From positions 1-6,115 of the forward strand of contig JBEKMC010000159.1 of NCBI GenBank assembly GCA_050008715.1: a stretch of DNA of 6,115 nt, given 5' to 3'. Origin of the DNA: JAKACA01 sp050008715 (GTDB lineage Bacteria > Actinomycetota > Acidimicrobiia > Acidimicrobiales > Bog-793). Shown one piece after another: positions 5,140 to 6,115 of this stretch. Each line of letters opens with the position of its first letter. Positions within the stretch are counted from its first letter, which is position 1. Position numbers and translations under genes: made by a program. The notes beneath the pieces were generated by a model that did not search any database, was not told where the DNA came from, and saw only the letters and a program-made list of their open reading frames with translations.

Positions 5140-6115
5140 TTATTCGATCGGTACGAGCGGGCGGCCGGTGCTATCGAGCTGATGCAGGTACTCGGCGATG
5201 CCCGTACCGCTCCCTCCCTCGTACCGCCAGTGAACGAGGCCTTCGTTGACGAGCGTGCCTTCGAGCCCTGCGCCGCGCGACAGCGGCGCCACCCGCATCA
5301 CCTCGCCGTCGAGGCGGTGCGTGTTGCCGGCTTTGTCGAGCACGTCGAGACTGACGCGCCGCTGCGTCAGGCCGTCGTCGGCGACTTGGGTCGTGATGCG
5401 CCACTCCTCCACGCTCGTGGCAGACCCGTCACGCCACACCCAGCCGCGATGCAGGTCGCCGGCCGCTGTAGCGAGGCGGACGCCTCCGAAGGCGACGTCG
5501 TCGCCGATGTTCACGGAGAACCATCGCCACATCCGCGGTGCCTCCCATCGGCGCGGCCCCCACGACTTGTCCCGGTTGCCGCGGGCCTCGGCGAGCCGGT
5601 GCGGCCGGCCGTCGAGGGTGATCGTCCCTTCGAGCCGTCCCGCCTGCTCGAAGTGCCCCTTGCCGACCGAGCCACCCGCCAGCTGGGCGACGCCCTCCCG
5701 CTGGCCGCCCTGCCCTTGGGCGCCGTCGCCGGGGGCCCCGATGGGCGGCGTCAGGTTGTGGAAGGTGACGTCCAGCTCGACGTCGACGGCGCCGCTCGGC
5801 CCGCCGGCGGAGGCAGCACCGGCTGGCGGACCGGGCGCGAGTGCACCGAGTGCTTGCACGACGGCCCGGCCGCGGCCGCCGAGATGCCACTCTCGCATGG
5901 GCGCCACGCAGACGTAACGGATAGGACCGACCTCGAGCGATGTGTCCACCATGTCAGCTTCCGGCCGCCGCGCACGCAGGTGAGCAACATGACCGCCCGG
6001 CAGCCAGATCGAGAGCGACGCGTCCATCGTGCCTTCGTTCGGGCGGATGCCGATGCGTGTGAAGAAGCCGACCCCCTCGCCCTCGTCGTAGCCGTTGAAG
6101 TAGTACGACTCGCTC
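5140..6115 (-). CDS. ESYYF/RDKSWG-motif protein, probable lipocalin-like fold, paralogue A (5' end missing)
   Basis: The frame is open from the right edge to TAA at 5142-5140, 324 visible residues. An ATG at 6027 exists, but the 29 residues before it begin SESYYFNGYDEGEG and continue FFTRIGIRPNEG, matching RESYFFEL...FFTMATHPSRG in paralogue B. That ATG is therefore internal, and about 30 N-terminal residues are probably missing. Later landmarks are LDVTF, GRLEGTITLDG, NRDKSWGPRR (5548-5577), PRMWRWF and GTGIAEYLHQLD, in the same order as in paralogue B. Relative to B it carries a low-complexity Ala/Gly/Pro segment (5788-5862) and a Gly/Gln-rich loop (5656-5739). It is likely a cytoplasmic beta-barrel-type protein of the same unassigned family; differences at key positions (DKSWGPRR versus DHSWGVRD) suggest a different ligand or a non-equivalent partner role. 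It is the first visible gene of the operon, so its promoter lies outside the window. Confidence 0.8.
   Translation of the reverse strand, partial: SESYYFNGYDEGEGVGFFTRIGIRPNEGTMDASLSIWLPGGHVAHLRARRPEADMVDTSLEVGPIRYVCVAPMREWHLGGRGRAVVQALGALAPGPPAGAASAGGPSGAVDVELDVTFHNLTPPIGAPGDGAQGQGGQREGVAQLAGGSVGKGHFEQAGRLEGTITLDGRPHRLAEARGNRDKSWGPRRWEAPRMWRWFSVNIGDDVAFGGVRLATAAGDLHRGWVWRDGSATSVEEWRITTQVADDGLTQRRVSLDVLDKAGNTHRLDGEVMRVAPLSRGAGLEGTLVNEGLVHWRYEGGSGTGIAEYLHQLDSTGRPLVPIE

Noticed and set aside
5246..5917. 223-codon + strand frame opposite paralogue A
   Set aside because: Ser/Pro/Arg-rich shadow; the opposite strand has clear homology to the adjacent paralogue.

Overview
The window is GC-rich DNA with strong third-position GC bias, most consistent with a high-GC actinobacterium (possibly an Acidimicrobiia-type or related metagenomic lineage). 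That assignment is inferred from composition and gene families; there is no rRNA or marker gene to confirm it. There are four protein-coding genes, and both the first and the last run off the window edge. I see no RNA genes, mobile elements, CRISPR arrays or attachment sites.

Left half (1-2948, + strand): one very large secreted or membrane protein, open at its 5' end. It has at least four tandem ~130-residue Ser/Thr/Gly/Val-rich, beta-rich repeats (and the tail of a probable further one at the edge). A juxtamembrane segment, a polytopic membrane domain and a charged disordered C-terminal tail follow. The membrane domain resembles what is annotated in actinobacteria as 'FGLLP motif-containing membrane protein', here with the variant FSLIP.

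Right half (2984-6115, - strand): three genes in one direction that look like an operon. Transcription enters from beyond the right edge. The first gene (stop at 5140) and the second (5067-4069) are divergent paralogues of a family with ESYYF and RD(H/K)SWG motifs, probably a lipocalin-like (CrtC/AttH-type) beta-barrel protein. The third (4075-2984) is a small-molecule kinase of the aminoglycoside phosphotransferase / ecdysteroid-kinase-like (CHK) type. Genes two and three overlap at their stop and start codons. A perfect 11-bp inverted repeat sits between genes one and two, directly upstream of the second gene's ribosome binding site.

The two halves are convergent, with only 35 bp between their stop codons, and nothing in the sequence links their functions. 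The most interesting parts are the paralogue pair plus kinase, a plausible but uncharacterised small-molecule (lipid, steroid or isoprenoid-like) modification module, and the repeat-stalk/membrane-domain fusion.
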